Positions 1-9,173 of a DNA stretch of 64,000 nt are shown piece after piece (the first letter of the stretch is position 1; each line of letters begins with the position of its first letter). Below the pieces are notes generated by a model, which was given only the letters and a program-made list of their open reading frames with translations, did not search any database and was not told where the DNA came from. Source of the stretch: VAZQ01 sp963771845 (lineage in GTDB: Bacteria; Pseudomonadota; Alphaproteobacteria; Rhizobiales; Xanthobacteraceae); assembly GCA_963771845.1 (NCBI GenBank), contig CAVYVC010000030.1, forward strand, positions 124,001-188,000. Direction: 5' to 3'. A program made the position numbers and the translations under genes.

Positions 1-488
1 AAGCCGGATGCATTCTTGTAAACGGTGCGGCTCATTCCAAGCGATTGCGCCTTCCAAGTCATCAGCTTGGCAAACTCGTCCTCGTCGCCGGCAATGGCCT
101 CCGCCACCACGGCGGCAGCATCATTTGCCGAACGCGTCACCATCCCTTTGATCGCATCTTCGACCTTCAGGGTGGTGCCCGGCTTGAGACCGAGCTTGGT
201 CGGACTCTGGCCAGCGGCGTCTGCTGAAACCTTGAGGTCGCTGTCGAGCTTGAGCTTGCCCGCCTCCAGCTGCTCGAACAGCAGATAGAGCGTCATGATC
301 TTGGTCAGCGAGGCCGGATGCCGCAGCGCATCAGGATTGGTCGAATGCAGCACGGTTCCGGAATTGGCATCCATGACAATGTCGGCATAGGGGGCTGCCT
401 GGGTCGGGCTGGTCGTGAGCCAAACAGCCGCAACAGCAAAAAACCCCAAGCGAAGCCCGTGCCGGGCTCCGGTCCCGATCCGCAGCAT
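1..488 (-). CDS. D-alanyl-D-alanine carboxypeptidase (S11 family), 3' part outside the window
   Basis: This periplasmic penicillin-binding enzyme trims the terminal D-Ala from peptidoglycan pentapeptides. The first 162 codons are present; the gene runs off the left edge. An N-terminal hydrophobic signal peptide (about residues 10-31, ending near TQA/AP) is followed by the serine-hydrolase motifs: SLTK with Ser60 and Lys63, and SAN at 120-122. The KTG motif would lie beyond the edge. The start is the ATG at 488-486, which gives a normal signal peptide. It is divergent from the phasin gene. The family is clear; the exact paralogue (dacA, dacC or dacF type) cannot be decided from this fragment. 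Confidence 0.9.
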   Translation of the reverse strand, partial: MLRIGTGARHGLRLGFFAVAAVWLTTSPTQAAPYADIVMDANSGTVLHSTNPDALRHPASLTKIMTLYLLFEQLEAGKLKLDSDLKVSADAAGQSPTKLGLKPGTTLKVEDAIKGMVTRSANDAAAVVAEAIAGDEDEFAKLMTWKAQSLGMSRTVYKNASG

Positions 489-692
489 GATTTCCCCCGT
501 CCTCGTTCCCCTTGGTGCTCCCCCGAGAGCACCGACACCCCCGTCGTGCCGAGGTGTACCGATTGGAGGAGGCAAAAAAGGCGGTTTTCTGAAGTTTTTC
601 CGACCTTTTTGGTGCCTGTCCCCATGGCAATTCGGCAGATTGGCCCGATTTTCCTCATTTCGAATTGCAAAACGGTAAACCGGAGGCAATGC

Positions 693-738
693 TGCACTGC
701 AAAATAGTTCTTGTTTTTTTTGTGCAGTGCAATATATT
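693..738 (+). promoter_or_regulatory. Phasin promoter with overlapping inverted repeat (candidate PhaR operator)
   Basis: An inverted repeat TGCACTGC (693-700) / GCAGTGCA (724-731) brackets a sigma70-like promoter: TTGTTT (711-716), a 16-base spacer, and TATATT (733-738). The right arm lies inside the spacer, so a bound protein would block RNA polymerase. TGCA-rich palindromes upstream of phasin genes are the known targets of the PhaR/AniA repressor in alphaproteobacteria, so autoregulation by PHB granule state is inferred. The motif is seen directly; the regulator is not in this window. Confidence 0.55.
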
Positions 739-803
739 CTAGGCGTGGCCATTGGGGCCGCAAATGCCACCATCAGCAGGTGAGAACGCAAATAGAGGTT
801 GAA

Positions 804-1142
804 ATGGTCAGGAATATCGACGAAGCGCAACAGCTAGGAAAGGACAATATGGATGCGACGCTGAAATCATTCGGCGTGCTGTCGAAAAGTCTGCAGACGA
901 TCGCAGTCGAGCTTGCGGACTACTCCAAGCGGGTGTTCGAGCAGGGTACCGCCGCGAGCGAGAAGCTTCTGGGTGCTAAGTCGCTCGACAAGGCTTTCGA
1001 GGTGCAAAGCGACTATCTCAAGAGCTCGTATGAAGGCTTTGTGGCCCAGGCGACGAAGTTCGGCGAGCTCTATGCCGATCTCGCCAAGGAGGCTTACAAG
1101 CCGTTCGAAGGCCAATTCGGCAGGATCTCGGCAGCGAAGTAA
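804..1142 (+). CDS. Phasin family protein (polyhydroxyalkanoate granule-associated)
   Basis: Phasins coat polyhydroxybutyrate granules in the cytoplasm. The product is 112 residues, small and helical, with the phasin-like stretch of alternating Ala, Glu, Lys and aromatic residues (for example FGVLSKSLQTIAVELADYSK and SYEGFVAQATKFGELYADLA). The ATG at 804 is chosen because AGAGGTTG lies just upstream and longer reading would pass through promoter DNA. The gene stands alone, with its own promoter and a strong terminator. The family assignment is based on length, composition and these motifs. Confidence 0.85.
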   Translation: MVRNIDEAQQLGKDNMDATLKSFGVLSKSLQTIAVELADYSKRVFEQGTAASEKLLGAKSLDKAFEVQSDYLKSSYEGFVAQATKFGELYADLAKEAYKPFEGQFGRISAAK

Positions 1143-1169
1143 CTTGTGCAGCAGCTGCGCTGCGACGAA

Positions 1170-1193
1170 AAGCCCGGCTTACAAGCCGGGCTT
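1170..1193 (+). terminator. Rho-independent terminator after the phasin gene
   Basis: A perfect 11-base inverted repeat (AAGCCCGGCTT at 1170-1180, AAGCCGGGCTT at 1183-1193) begins 28 bases after the phasin stop and is followed by AGCTTTT. It isolates the phasin transcript from clpS. Confidence 0.8.
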
Positions 1194-1614
1194 AGCTTTT
1201 GGTGATCTTCATTTCAGCGCCAGAGTTCGGTGACGGTTAAGATTGCATTTGCGTAACGACCGGGCACTGCGCTCACCGCACGGCCCGCCTTGGTCGAGCA
1301 TGACGCCGATGGTACGGCTGACGCCAATGAGGGTGTCGGTTGAGCCCGCGCCATGACTAGCAGACGCCATGTCGGCGAGGTCTGCGCGGCAGTATGCCGC
1401 GAATTGTCCGCAATTAAATTGCGATCCTTGGGCTTGTGGCGGGGGTCTTTGGGAGTGGGTCTGGCGCAGGAGCCCCCCTAGCATTAACTGTATTTTCCGG
1501 GGCAAATCGGCCGAGAGAGCAGCGCTGGAGCGAGCGTCGCTCGCCCTCTATGATCGCCGCGGTGGACCTCCTCCGAAATTACCTACATTGCCACGTCCAG
1601 TCCGTAAAAATGCC
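1194..1614. other. Non-coding leader region upstream of clpS
   Basis: About 420 bases between the phasin terminator and clpS. An open frame continues upstream from clpS to 1369, but its translation is low-complexity and does not resemble a ClpS N-terminus, so it is treated as leader DNA. No confident promoter, riboswitch or small gene was seen. Confidence 0.4.
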
Positions 1615-2010
1615 ATGAGCGGAAGACCAACTGAAGAGAGTGCCAGCACGGGAGCCCAGCCGCCAATGCCGCGCTCGGGCGCTGACGACAACAACAAGCG
1701 CCGTGGCTCAGGAGGGCCCGGGACTGCCGTCATCACCAAGACCAAGCCGCAAACCAAGCGTCCGAGTCTCTATCGCGTGCTGCTTTTAAACGATGACTAC
1801 ACGCCGATGGAGTTTGTGGTGCATGTGCTAGAGCGGTTTTTCAACAAGGATCATGAGAGTGCGCAGAGAATCATGATGCATGTCCACCAGCATGGAATTG
1901 GCGAATGCGGCGTGTTCACCTATGAAGTTGCGGAGACCAAGGTGACGCAGGTCATGGACTTCGCCCGCAAACACCAGCATCCTCTGCAATGTGTGATGGA
2001 AAAAAAGTGA
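1615..2010 (+). CDS. clpS: ATP-dependent Clp protease adaptor ClpS
   Basis: ClpS delivers N-degron substrates to the ClpAP protease. The 131-residue product has a variable, charged N-terminal extension (about 45 residues) and then the conserved core: LLNDDYTPMEFVV, HVLERFF, and the VHQHG region that contributes to the N-end residue pocket, ending in a Glu-Lys-Lys tail. The ATG at 1615 starts just before the conserved extension. clpA follows 51 bases downstream, the usual alphaproteobacterial arrangement. Some alphaproteobacteria carry two ClpS paralogues; this is the one linked to clpA. Confidence 0.95.
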   Translation: MSGRPTEESASTGAQPPMPRSGADDNNKRRGSGGPGTAVITKTKPQTKRPSLYRVLLLNDDYTPMEFVVHVLERFFNKDHESAQRIMMHVHQHGIGECGVFTYEVAETKVTQVMDFARKHQHPLQCVMEKK

Positions 2011-2061
2011 AGGTCACAGAACAGGGATACGCCGAAACCAGTTAATTACGACGGAGCCGAT

Positions 2062-4494
2062 ATGCCCACCTTTTCGCGCAACCTTGAGCAATCCCTGCAC
2101 CGCGCTCTGGCCTTGGCCAACGAGCGCCACCACGAATATGCCACGCTCGAGCATCTTCTGCTGGCATTGCTCGATGACCAGGACGCTGCCGCAGTCATGC
2201 GGGCGTGCAACGTCGATCTCGACAAGCTGCGCCGCAGTCTCACTGCTTATCTTGAAAGCGAGCTCGAGAATCTCGTGAGCGACGGCAGCGAGGATTCCAA
2301 GCCCACCGCCGGGTTCCAACGCGTCATCCAGCGCGCCGTGATTCACGTGCAGTCATCCGGACGCGAGGAGGTCACCGGCGCAAATGTGCTGGTTGCAATT
2401 TTTGCCGAGCGCGAGAGCCATGCCGCCTATTTCCTGCAGGAGCAGGACATGACGCGCTACGATGCCGTCAATTACATCAGTCACGGCATTGCCAAGCGTC
2501 CGGGCATGTCCGAGGCACGGCCGGTGCGCGGCACTGACGAGGACACCGATACCAAGACGGGTGACGACGCCAAAAAGAAAGGGGACGCCCTCGAAGCCTA
2601 TTGCATAAATCTCAACAAGAAGGCGCGTGAAGGCAAAATCGATCCGCTGATCGGCCGGGACGCGGAGATCAGTCGCACCATTCAAGTCCTGTGCAGGCGG
2701 CAGAAGAACAACCCGTTGTTTGTCGGAGACGCGGGGGTGGGAAAGACGGCAATTGCCGAGGGTTTGGCGCGCCGCATCGTACACGGCCAGGTTCCGGACG
2801 TGCTCAAGAATGCGACCGTATTCTGTCTGGATATGGGTACGCTGCTGGCGGGAACGCGCTATCGCGGCGACTTCGAGGAGAGACTAAAGCAGGTCATCAA
2901 GGAGCTCGAAGCCTATCCCGGCGCGATCATGTTTATCGACGAGATCCACACCGTGATCGGCGCGGGCGCCACCTCGGGCGGAGCGATGGACGCTTCCAAC
3001 CTGCTCAAGCCTGCGCTCGCGTCGGGAACGCTGCGTTGCATCGGCTCGACCACTTACAAGGAATACCGCCAGTATTTCGAAAAGGACCGCGCGCTGGTGC
3101 GCCGGTTCCAGAAGATCGATGTCAATGAGCCCACCGTTCCTGACGCGATCGAGATTCTCAAGGGGCTCAAACCGTATTTCGAGGATTACCACAAGCTCAA
3201 ATATACGAGCGAGGCGATCAAGGCCGCGGTGGAGCTATCTGCCCGCTACATCCATGATCGCAAGCTTCCGGACAAGGCTATCGACGTCATAGACGAATCG
3301 GGCGCAGCCCAAATGCTGTTGCCGGAAAGCCGCCGCAAAAAGACGATCGGAATAAAGGAGATCGAAACGACCATCGCGACGATGGCTCGTATTCCGCCCA
3401 AAACCGTGTCGAAGGATGACGCGGTGGTGCTCCAGCACCTCGATCAGACGCTGAGGCAGGTGGTTTATGGTCAGGACAAAGCCATTACTGCGCTGTCCGC
3501 TTCCATAAAGCTTGCCCGCGCGGGCTTGCGCGAGCCGGAGAAGCCGATCGGCTGCTATTTGTTTTCAGGTCCAACCGGCGTCGGCAAGACTGAGGTGGCC
3601 AAGCAGCTCGCGACGGCCTTGGGCGTGGAGATGATCCGTTTCGACATGTCCGAGTACATGGAACGCCACACCGTTTCGCGGTTGATCGGCGCGCCTCCGG
3701 GGTACGTCGGTTTCGATCAGGGTGGACTGCTCACCGACGGCGTCGATCAGCACCCTCATTGCGTTCTCCTTCTCGACGAAATCGAGAAGGCGCACCCCGA
3801 TCTCTTCAACGTGCTTCTCCAGATCATGGATCATGGAAAGCTTACCGACCACAACGGCAAGCAGGTCGACTTCCGCAATGTCATCCTCATCATGACCACC
3901 AATGCGGGAGCGGCCGATCTCGCGCGCCAGGCTTATGGTTTCACCCAAATCAAGCGGGAAGGCGACGACCTGGAGGCAATCAACCGGCTGTTTGCACCCG
4001 AATTTCGCAACCGCCTTGACGCCATCATTACGTTTGCTCACCTCAACGCGGAAATCATCGCCAAGGTGGTGCAGAAATTCGTGATGCAGCTTGAGGCCCA
4101 ACTTGGCGATCGCGACGTCACCATCGAGCTCTCGGAGACCGCGAGCAAGTGGCTGATCGAGCATGGCTACGACGAGCAGATGGGAGCGCGTCCGATGGCG
4201 AGGCTCATTCAGGAGACCATCAAGAAGCCGCTCGCCGATGAAGTCTTGTTCGGGAAGCTCAAAGCCGGCGGTCACGTCAAAGTTGTTGTGGCCAAAGACG
4301 ACGAATCGGGTTTGGACAGGCTGAACTTTGAATATGTCGACGGGCCGGTGACCCCCAAGCCGGAAAAGATTCCCGAGGCGACAGGAGCAAAACCAAAGCG
4401 GCGCGGCCCGCGGCGAAAGTCCTCGCGCGGCGGGGAGAACGGTCCGCCTTCGCCCCGTGGGTCGGTTCCAAAGGTGCCGCTCGTCAAGGTGTGA
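2062..4494 (+). CDS. clpA: ATP-dependent Clp protease ATP-binding subunit ClpA
   Basis: ClpA is the AAA+ unfoldase that feeds proteins into ClpP. The 810-residue product has an N-domain that binds ClpS, a first AAA module with Walker A GDAGVGKTA (near residue 220), and a second with GPTGVGKT (near residue 503). The ClpP-contact loop is present as YGF within the stretch before FAPEFRNRLD. The C-terminus carries a Lys/Arg/Pro-rich tail of about 40 residues not present in E. coli ClpA (758 residues). The start ATG has GACGGAG upstream. Its last 11 bases overlap the convergent gene on the other strand. Confidence 0.97.
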   Translation: MPTFSRNLEQSLHRALALANERHHEYATLEHLLLALLDDQDAAAVMRACNVDLDKLRRSLTAYLESELENLVSDGSEDSKPTAGFQRVIQRAVIHVQSSGREEVTGANVLVAIFAERESHAAYFLQEQDMTRYDAVNYISHGIAKRPGMSEARPVRGTDEDTDTKTGDDAKKKGDALEAYCINLNKKAREGKIDPLIGRDAEISRTIQVLCRRQKNNPLFVGDAGVGKTAIAEGLARRIVHGQVPDVLKNATVFCLDMGTLLAGTRYRGDFEERLKQVIKELEAYPGAIMFIDEIHTVIGAGATSGGAMDASNLLKPALASGTLRCIGSTTYKEYRQYFEKDRALVRRFQKIDVNEPTVPDAIEILKGLKPYFEDYHKLKYTSEAIKAAVELSARYIHDRKLPDKAIDVIDESGAAQMLLPESRRKKTIGIKEIETTIATMARIPPKTVSKDDAVVLQHLDQTLRQVVYGQDKAITALSASIKLARAGLREPEKPIGCYLFSGPTGVGKTEVAKQLATALGVEMIRFDMSEYMERHTVSRLIGAPPGYVGFDQGGLLTDGVDQHPHCVLLLDEIEKAHPDLFNVLLQIMDHGKLTDHNGKQVDFRNVILIMTTNAGAADLARQAYGFTQIKREGDDLEAINRLFAPEFRNRLDAIITFAHLNAEIIAKVVQKFVMQLEAQLGDRDVTIELSETASKWLIEHGYDEQMGARPMARLIQETIKKPLADEVLFGKLKAGGHVKVVVAKDDESGLDRLNFEYVDGPVTPKPEKIPEATGAKPKRRGPRRKSSRGGENGPPSPRGSVPKVPLVKV

Positions 4495-5712
4495 CGGCAA
4501 CGCACGCGTTGCCGACTTCAGTTCGACCCGTTGCCGGAATCTTTTCCCGCCGTAGTCGCCAAAGGAGTCTCGCCGCCAAGCCTGCCAGCGGCAGGAACGA
4601 GAGCGGAATTGCTGCAATGCCGAGCGCCACCGTCAGGACAGGCAGCGCCCAGACCGCAAGTATCAGGCCATAGTCCAAGGGTGTGTTGCCGTCGCGATCC
4701 ATGAGCTTGGTGATCACGGGGCCAAATACGACCATGTCGTAGTTGAACGCATAGGGCGTGACCAGGAAAGCCGCGGTCAGCAGCAGCGCGTTCGATAAAT
4801 CGGCGTCCCGACGGTGCCAGAACGTCCACATCACTGCGCCAATCGCCGCGAGCGAAACCCCAATCTGCAGTCCGGATGCAGCCGGCAGCGGCAATCCGGC
4901 AACGCGCGCGTTCATGAATGCGGTCGGCATGTGGGTCATGAAATTCTCGAACGCGCGCAAGAACACGCGGCTCTGCACCGGCATCGCATCGTTGATGTAT
5001 GCGGTCCATACGTCGACGCCAAAAACAAACGAGGCAGCTGTCACCAGCAACAGAACGGTCGTCGCAGCAGCGAGAACCGTGCGCCAGCGCCCGGTCAAAG
5101 CCAGCATGAGCGGAAGCAGAATGCCGAGCTGCGGCTTGATGCTCAGCATGCCGAAAAGCACCCCGGCCAGAATTGGGCGCCGGTCGAGCACCATCAGGCC
5201 TCCGGCGAGCAACGCGGCGACAAAAAAGCCGTTCTGGCCACACCAGATGTTTACGATGACTGCCGGGGCGACTGCGAGCAGGACGAGATGATCGAGCCGC
5301 CGCTCGCCGCCACTGGCAACCGCGAGATACACCGCCAAGCCAAACGCGCAGTAAAGAATGTAGGCCGCCATGTAGGGCATAAGCGCGAGCGGCCAGGTAA
5401 ACAGCAGGAAATGCGGCGGATATGACCAGATGTGGAGGGGATAGCTGGCTCCGAACCTCTCCGCGAGCAGGCGATTGTAGGCATCGGCCGCAAAATACGT
5501 CTGCGGTGCCCGGTGAGAGCGAGTTGGGCTCCCACCCAGGTATTCGCGAAGTCGCGGCCGACGAGATATCCGACCGGATCATACGGCAGCGGCGAATGGA
5601 GAAGATATCCGATCTCCAAACCGGCAACCATAACCCCGATCGCGAATGCGAGCTTGAAGAACGTATGTCTTGCGTCAGCGGCTGCTGGCGTTAGCCCTAG
5701 TGAAATAGACAT
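4484..5712 (-). pseudogene. GT87/DUF2029-like integral membrane glycosyltransferase, interrupted by a frameshift
   Basis: DUF2029 proteins are polytopic GT-C enzymes thought to use polyprenyl-phosphate sugar donors. The first part (from ATG 5712) encodes a membrane segment and DPVGYLVGRDFANTWVGAQL; the second part, in another frame from about 5515 down to 4484, begins with YFAADAYNRLLAERFGASY and contains WSYPPHFLLF, WCGQNGFFVAALL and SIKPQLGILLPL. Joined, they give about 409 residues, matching the paralogue at 7962-9173 (403 residues), which has the same IYPPTFLF, VVGQNGF and FKPHLGILFPL motifs. One base appears to be missing around 5505-5525. This is either decay or a sequencing error. The gene is convergent with clpA and divergent from the gtrA operon. 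Confidence 0.8.
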
Positions 5713-5924
5713 TTTCCGATTGGCGAAATTTATGGGTCCGCCGTGGCAAGCAAGGCATCAAGCCACATTGCGGATAGAGCATTGCCATCTGCTTAACCGT
5801 AATCGAACTCAGCCGGGCGGCCGATAAAGCCCGATTTAACAATTCCCTGCGATTGAAATGACCGGGGAGGCGCCCGCTTGGGACCGCCGAGGTCGCTTGC
5901 TGTCTAGTCGACGGACAAACCAAT

Positions 5925-6461
5925 ATGATTTTCCAAAAGCTTGCAGACGGCAGCCGCGAAGAGCCTCTGCGCCACTCGCCGTCCCGCCACCACGGGCTGC
6001 GACCTGTTGCGACGCGTATCCCGCGCCTGCTGCGGTTTTTTGCGGTTGGCGCCCTCGGCCTCGCTGCGGATCTCGCGCTTTTTACGCTTCTCCTCAGCGA
6101 GGGCCTTCACCCGCTAGTTGCGGGTTTGCTGGCACTCGCTGGCGCAACGGTCCTGACCTGGCGCCTCAACCGCGCCTTCACCTTCGATCGCAGCGCCCGC
6201 GCGCAGCATGAGGAAGCACTGCGTTACGCCGCCGTCACAGTGGTGGCGCAGAGCGCGAGCTACGGTGTATTCGCAGTTCTCGTTTCCGCCGTATGTGCCG
6301 TCCTGCCGCAGGCAGCGGTCGTGATCGGCGCGGCCGCAGGCGCGCTTGTCTCATACAACGGGCATCGTCTTTTTGCATTCGCGCCGCTCGCGGACTGCCC
6401 GCGTGCGCGCAATTCCGTGATTGTTCGGGTCGGTGCCTTCTTTCATGCCAGCCCACGTTGA
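5925..6461 (+). CDS. GtrA family membrane protein
   Basis: GtrA-type proteins are small four-helix membrane proteins believed to flip or position polyprenyl-phosphate-linked sugars. The 178-residue product has a hydrophilic N-terminus, then about four hydrophobic segments beginning at RFFAVGALGLAADLALF, with the conserved LNRAFTF between helices 2 and 3 and YNGHRLFAF after helix 4. It overlaps the next gene by 17 bases and heads a three-gene operon with an FAD oxidoreductase and a GT87-like enzyme, which fits a role in glycan modification at the cytoplasmic membrane. The sugar and acceptor are unknown. Confidence 0.85.
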   Translation: MIFQKLADGSREEPLRHSPSRHHGLRPVATRIPRLLRFFAVGALGLAADLALFTLLLSEGLHPLVAGLLALAGATVLTWRLNRAFTFDRSARAQHEEALRYAAVTVVAQSASYGVFAVLVSAVCAVLPQAAVVIGAAAGALVSYNGHRLFAFAPLADCPRARNSVIVRVGAFFHASPR

Positions 6462-7965
6462 GGTCTTCATCATCGGAGCCGGGCCGGCTGGCCTCACCGC
6501 CGCCTATTGTCTGACCAAGCAGACATCTTCGGTTGCGGTGATCGAGAAAGATCCCGACTATGTCGGCGGCATCAGCCGCACGGTACGCCACAAGGATTTC
6601 TTGTTCGACGTGGGTGGTCATCGCTTCTTCTCGAAAGCAAAGGAGATCGTCGAGCTTTGGCACGAAATCCTGCCGGACGATTTCATCGACCGTCCGCGCC
6701 TGTCCCGCATCTACTATCGAGGAAAGTTCTATTCATATCCGCTCAATGCCTTCGAGGCCCTGATCAATCTCGGGATGGGCAGGAGCGCAGCCTGTATGCT
6801 GTCGTATGCATGGGCCAAGGCATTTCCGATCGAGGATCCGCGCTCGTTTCACGACTGGGTGCGCAATCAGTTCGGAGAACGGCTGTTCTCGATATTTTTC
6901 AAGACCTACACCGAGAAAGTGTGGGGGCTATCGTGTGATGAGATATCAGCGGATTGGGCAGCTCAGCGTATCAAAGGGCTTGATCTTGGCGTGGCAGTCG
7001 CCAATGCATTGCGGCGGGCGCTGAACGTTCGAACGGCAGCCCGCAAGCCTGCGGCTTCGATCGTCAAGACGCTGATCGAGAGTTTCGAATACCCGCGCAA
7101 AGGTCCGGGCATGATGTGGGAGGCGGCCGCGCGCAAGATTCGCCAGCGCGGCGGGAACATCCTGATGGGCCGTGAACTGGCCTCGCTCGCGTATGATCCG
7201 CACCGTAAGATCTGGTGTGTGGAGGTATCCACGATCGAAGGCGCGCACGAGAGCTTTACTGCGAACCATATCATCAGCTCGGCGCCAATTTCCGAATTGA
7301 TGCAAAAAATCACGCCGCGGCCAATCTCATATTTGCACGCGCGGGAGCTCAGATATCGGGACTTCATGACTGTCGCGCTGATGGTCGATAAGCCCGCTCT
7401 GTTTGCGGACAACTGGATTTACATTCATGATCCAGCGGTCAAGGTCGGCCGGGTGCAAAATTTCAGCTCGTGGTCGCCCGAAATGGTTCCACCCGGCAAG
7501 AGTTGCCTTGGAATGGAATACTTCTGCTTCGAAGGCGATGCATTGTGGAATTCCAGCGATCGGGAGCTGATCGCGCTTGCCAAATCAGAGATCGGCCGCA
7601 TCGGATTGATCCGGCCCGAGGATGTCGTCGATGCCTGCGTGGTCCGCCAGCCCAAGGCTTATCCCGTCTATGATGACAGCTACCGTCAGAATGTCGCGAC
7701 GATCCGGCTCGATCTCGAGGGCAGCTATCCGACCCTTCACCTCGTTGGCCGCAATGGCATGCACAAATACAACAACCAGGACCATGCCATGATGACGGCC
7801 ATGCTCGCGGCGCGCAACATTCTGGCGGGTCAACGCGTCTACAATCTCTGGGACGTCAATGAAGACGCGGAGTACCACGAGGCCGGCGTGTCGGGTGTTC
7901 AGCAAGCGTTGAGAAGCGAGCGCCTGGTCCCGCAAAAGATCAGGCAGGCGGCGGGCGCACGGTGA
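6445..7965 (+). CDS. NAD(P)/FAD-dependent oxidoreductase (amine-oxidase / UDP-galactopyranose-mutase-like)
   Basis: The 506-residue protein has an N-terminal dinucleotide-binding motif GAGPAGLTAAY (residues 11-21), followed by GGHRFFSKAKEI and a long substrate domain with WDVNEDAEYHE near the end. This is the flavin-dependent amine-oxidase/protoporphyrinogen-oxidase superfamily; members of this subgroup commonly sit beside polyprenyl-linked glycosyltransferases and are also likened to UDP-galactopyranose mutase. The ATG at 6445 is preferred over an upstream TTG at 6421 because the Rossmann motif then starts at the usual distance. It overlaps gtrA by 17 bases and the next gene by 4, indicating translational coupling. 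The reaction is not known. Confidence 0.85.
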   Translation: MPAHVEVFIIGAGPAGLTAAYCLTKQTSSVAVIEKDPDYVGGISRTVRHKDFLFDVGGHRFFSKAKEIVELWHEILPDDFIDRPRLSRIYYRGKFYSYPLNAFEALINLGMGRSAACMLSYAWAKAFPIEDPRSFHDWVRNQFGERLFSIFFKTYTEKVWGLSCDEISADWAAQRIKGLDLGVAVANALRRALNVRTAARKPAASIVKTLIESFEYPRKGPGMMWEAAARKIRQRGGNILMGRELASLAYDPHRKIWCVEVSTIEGAHESFTANHIISSAPISELMQKITPRPISYLHARELRYRDFMTVALMVDKPALFADNWIYIHDPAVKVGRVQNFSSWSPEMVPPGKSCLGMEYFCFEGDALWNSSDRELIALAKSEIGRIGLIRPEDVVDACVVRQPKAYPVYDDSYRQNVATIRLDLEGSYPTLHLVGRNGMHKYNNQDHAMMTAMLAARNILAGQRVYNLWDVNEDAEYHEAGVSGVQQALRSERLVPQKIRQAAGAR

Positions 7966-9173
7966 CGCCGTATCGCCTGAGCCGTCCGGTCGAGTTGATC
8001 TGTTTTGCGCTTTGTGTAGCGCAGCTCGCCTATCTTGCAGCAACTTTCGTTCAGGGCAGCTGGATCGTCGATCCGAATGGGCAATTGATTGCAACGGACT
8101 TCGTGAATGTCTGGGCGAGCGGCCGCGAGGCGATCGATGGAGCTGCCGGTGCGGTCTACGACGCGGTTGCTCACAAGCAGGCGGAGGCGGCAGCTGTTGG
8201 TCATCCGTTTGAAGGCGAATATGCCTGGATTTATCCGCCCACATTCCTGTTTGTGGCGGCTTTGCTCGCGTGTCTTCCCTTCCTGTGGGCTTATGTCTCC
8301 TGGATTGTTCTGACGTTCGCTGCCTATGTCCTTGCGATACGCGCCATCATCGGCGATCGGGCAGGGCTTTTGTTCGCTTGTGCCTATCCGGGAATCCTCG
8401 CGAACCTGGTGGTCGGGCAGAACGGGTTCGTGAGCGCTGGCTTGATCGGCGCCGCGCTCTTGTCCTTGCAATCGAGGCCGGTGCTCGCCGGCTCTCTCAT
8501 CGGGCTCGTCTCGTTCAAGCCGCATCTCGGGATTCTGTTTCCCCTTGTGCTGCTTGCGGGGGGGCATTGGCGAGCTATCGCGGCGGCAACCGCCATGACG
8601 GGATTGTTGGTCGCTGCATCGGCGGCGGTATTCGGCGTCGAAACCTGGCAGGCATTCTTGCACTCTGTTCCCGAGGCATCACAGGCCGCTTTGAGCGAGG
8701 GGCGTGCGGACCTGGCAAAGGTGCAAAGCATCTTCGCTGTGACGCGTATCCTTGGCGGCAGCATCGCGCTCGCCTGGACAATTCAATTCCTCTTCGCCGC
8801 TATGGTGGCTGCTATCCTCCTGGCAATGTGGCGAAGCAGGATCTCCTTTCATATGAAGGCTGCGGCATTCGTAACCGCGACCCTTCTGGTGACACCCTAC
8901 CTGTTCCTCTATGATCTGGTCGTTCTCTCCGTGGCAATGGCGTTTTTGCTTCATGCCGCTCAAGCCGAAGGACAGCTGCGCGGTGAAATGGCGGGGATCG
9001 GCTGTGCCAGCCTGTTAATCCTGATCTTTCCGCTGGTTAAAGCGCCAGTCGGGTTCGCTGCAACGGTTCTCGTCGCACTCCTCGTCTTGCGGCGCGCATG
9101 GCGGGAGCTCAGCCTGCAAGTGCGGCCGAGAGCTTTCGTGCCTGTTCCGCAAGCACCTCGGGCGCTTCTTTGA
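7962..9173 (+). CDS. GT87/DUF2029-like integral membrane glycosyltransferase
   Basis: A 403-residue polytopic membrane protein with roughly ten hydrophobic segments. Near the N-terminus it has ATDFVNVWASG (an acidic loop site typical of GT-C enzymes), then IYPPTFLFVAALL, VVGQNGFVSAGLI and SFKPHLGILFPLVLL. It is a paralogue of the interrupted gene at 4484-5712. The start is GTG, overlapping the FAD oxidoreductase stop as GTGA. It probably transfers a sugar from a polyprenyl-phosphate donor made or flipped by its operon partners; this is inferred from family and context. The last 65 bases overlap the convergent HIT gene. Confidence 0.85.
   Translation: MTPYRLSRPVELICFALCVAQLAYLAATFVQGSWIVDPNGQLIATDFVNVWASGREAIDGAAGAVYDAVAHKQAEAAAVGHPFEGEYAWIYPPTFLFVAALLACLPFLWAYVSWIVLTFAAYVLAIRAIIGDRAGLLFACAYPGILANLVVGQNGFVSAGLIGAALLSLQSRPVLAGSLIGLVSFKPHLGILFPLVLLAGGHWRAIAAATAMTGLLVAASAAVFGVETWQAFLHSVPEASQAALSEGRADLAKVQSIFAVTRILGGSIALAWTIQFLFAAMVAAILLAMWRSRISFHMKAAAFVTATLLVTPYLFLYDLVVLSVAMAFLLHAAQAEGQLRGEMAGIGCASLLILIFPLVKAPVGFAATVLVALLVLRRAWRELSLQVRPRAFVPVPQAPRALL

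Noticed and set aside
1369..1614. 82-codon N-terminal extension of ClpS
   Set aside because: Not conserved in sequence character; the ATG at 1615 gives the normal protein.
3565..4617. 350-codon minus-strand frame over clpA
   Set aside because: Shadow of clpA with biased composition.
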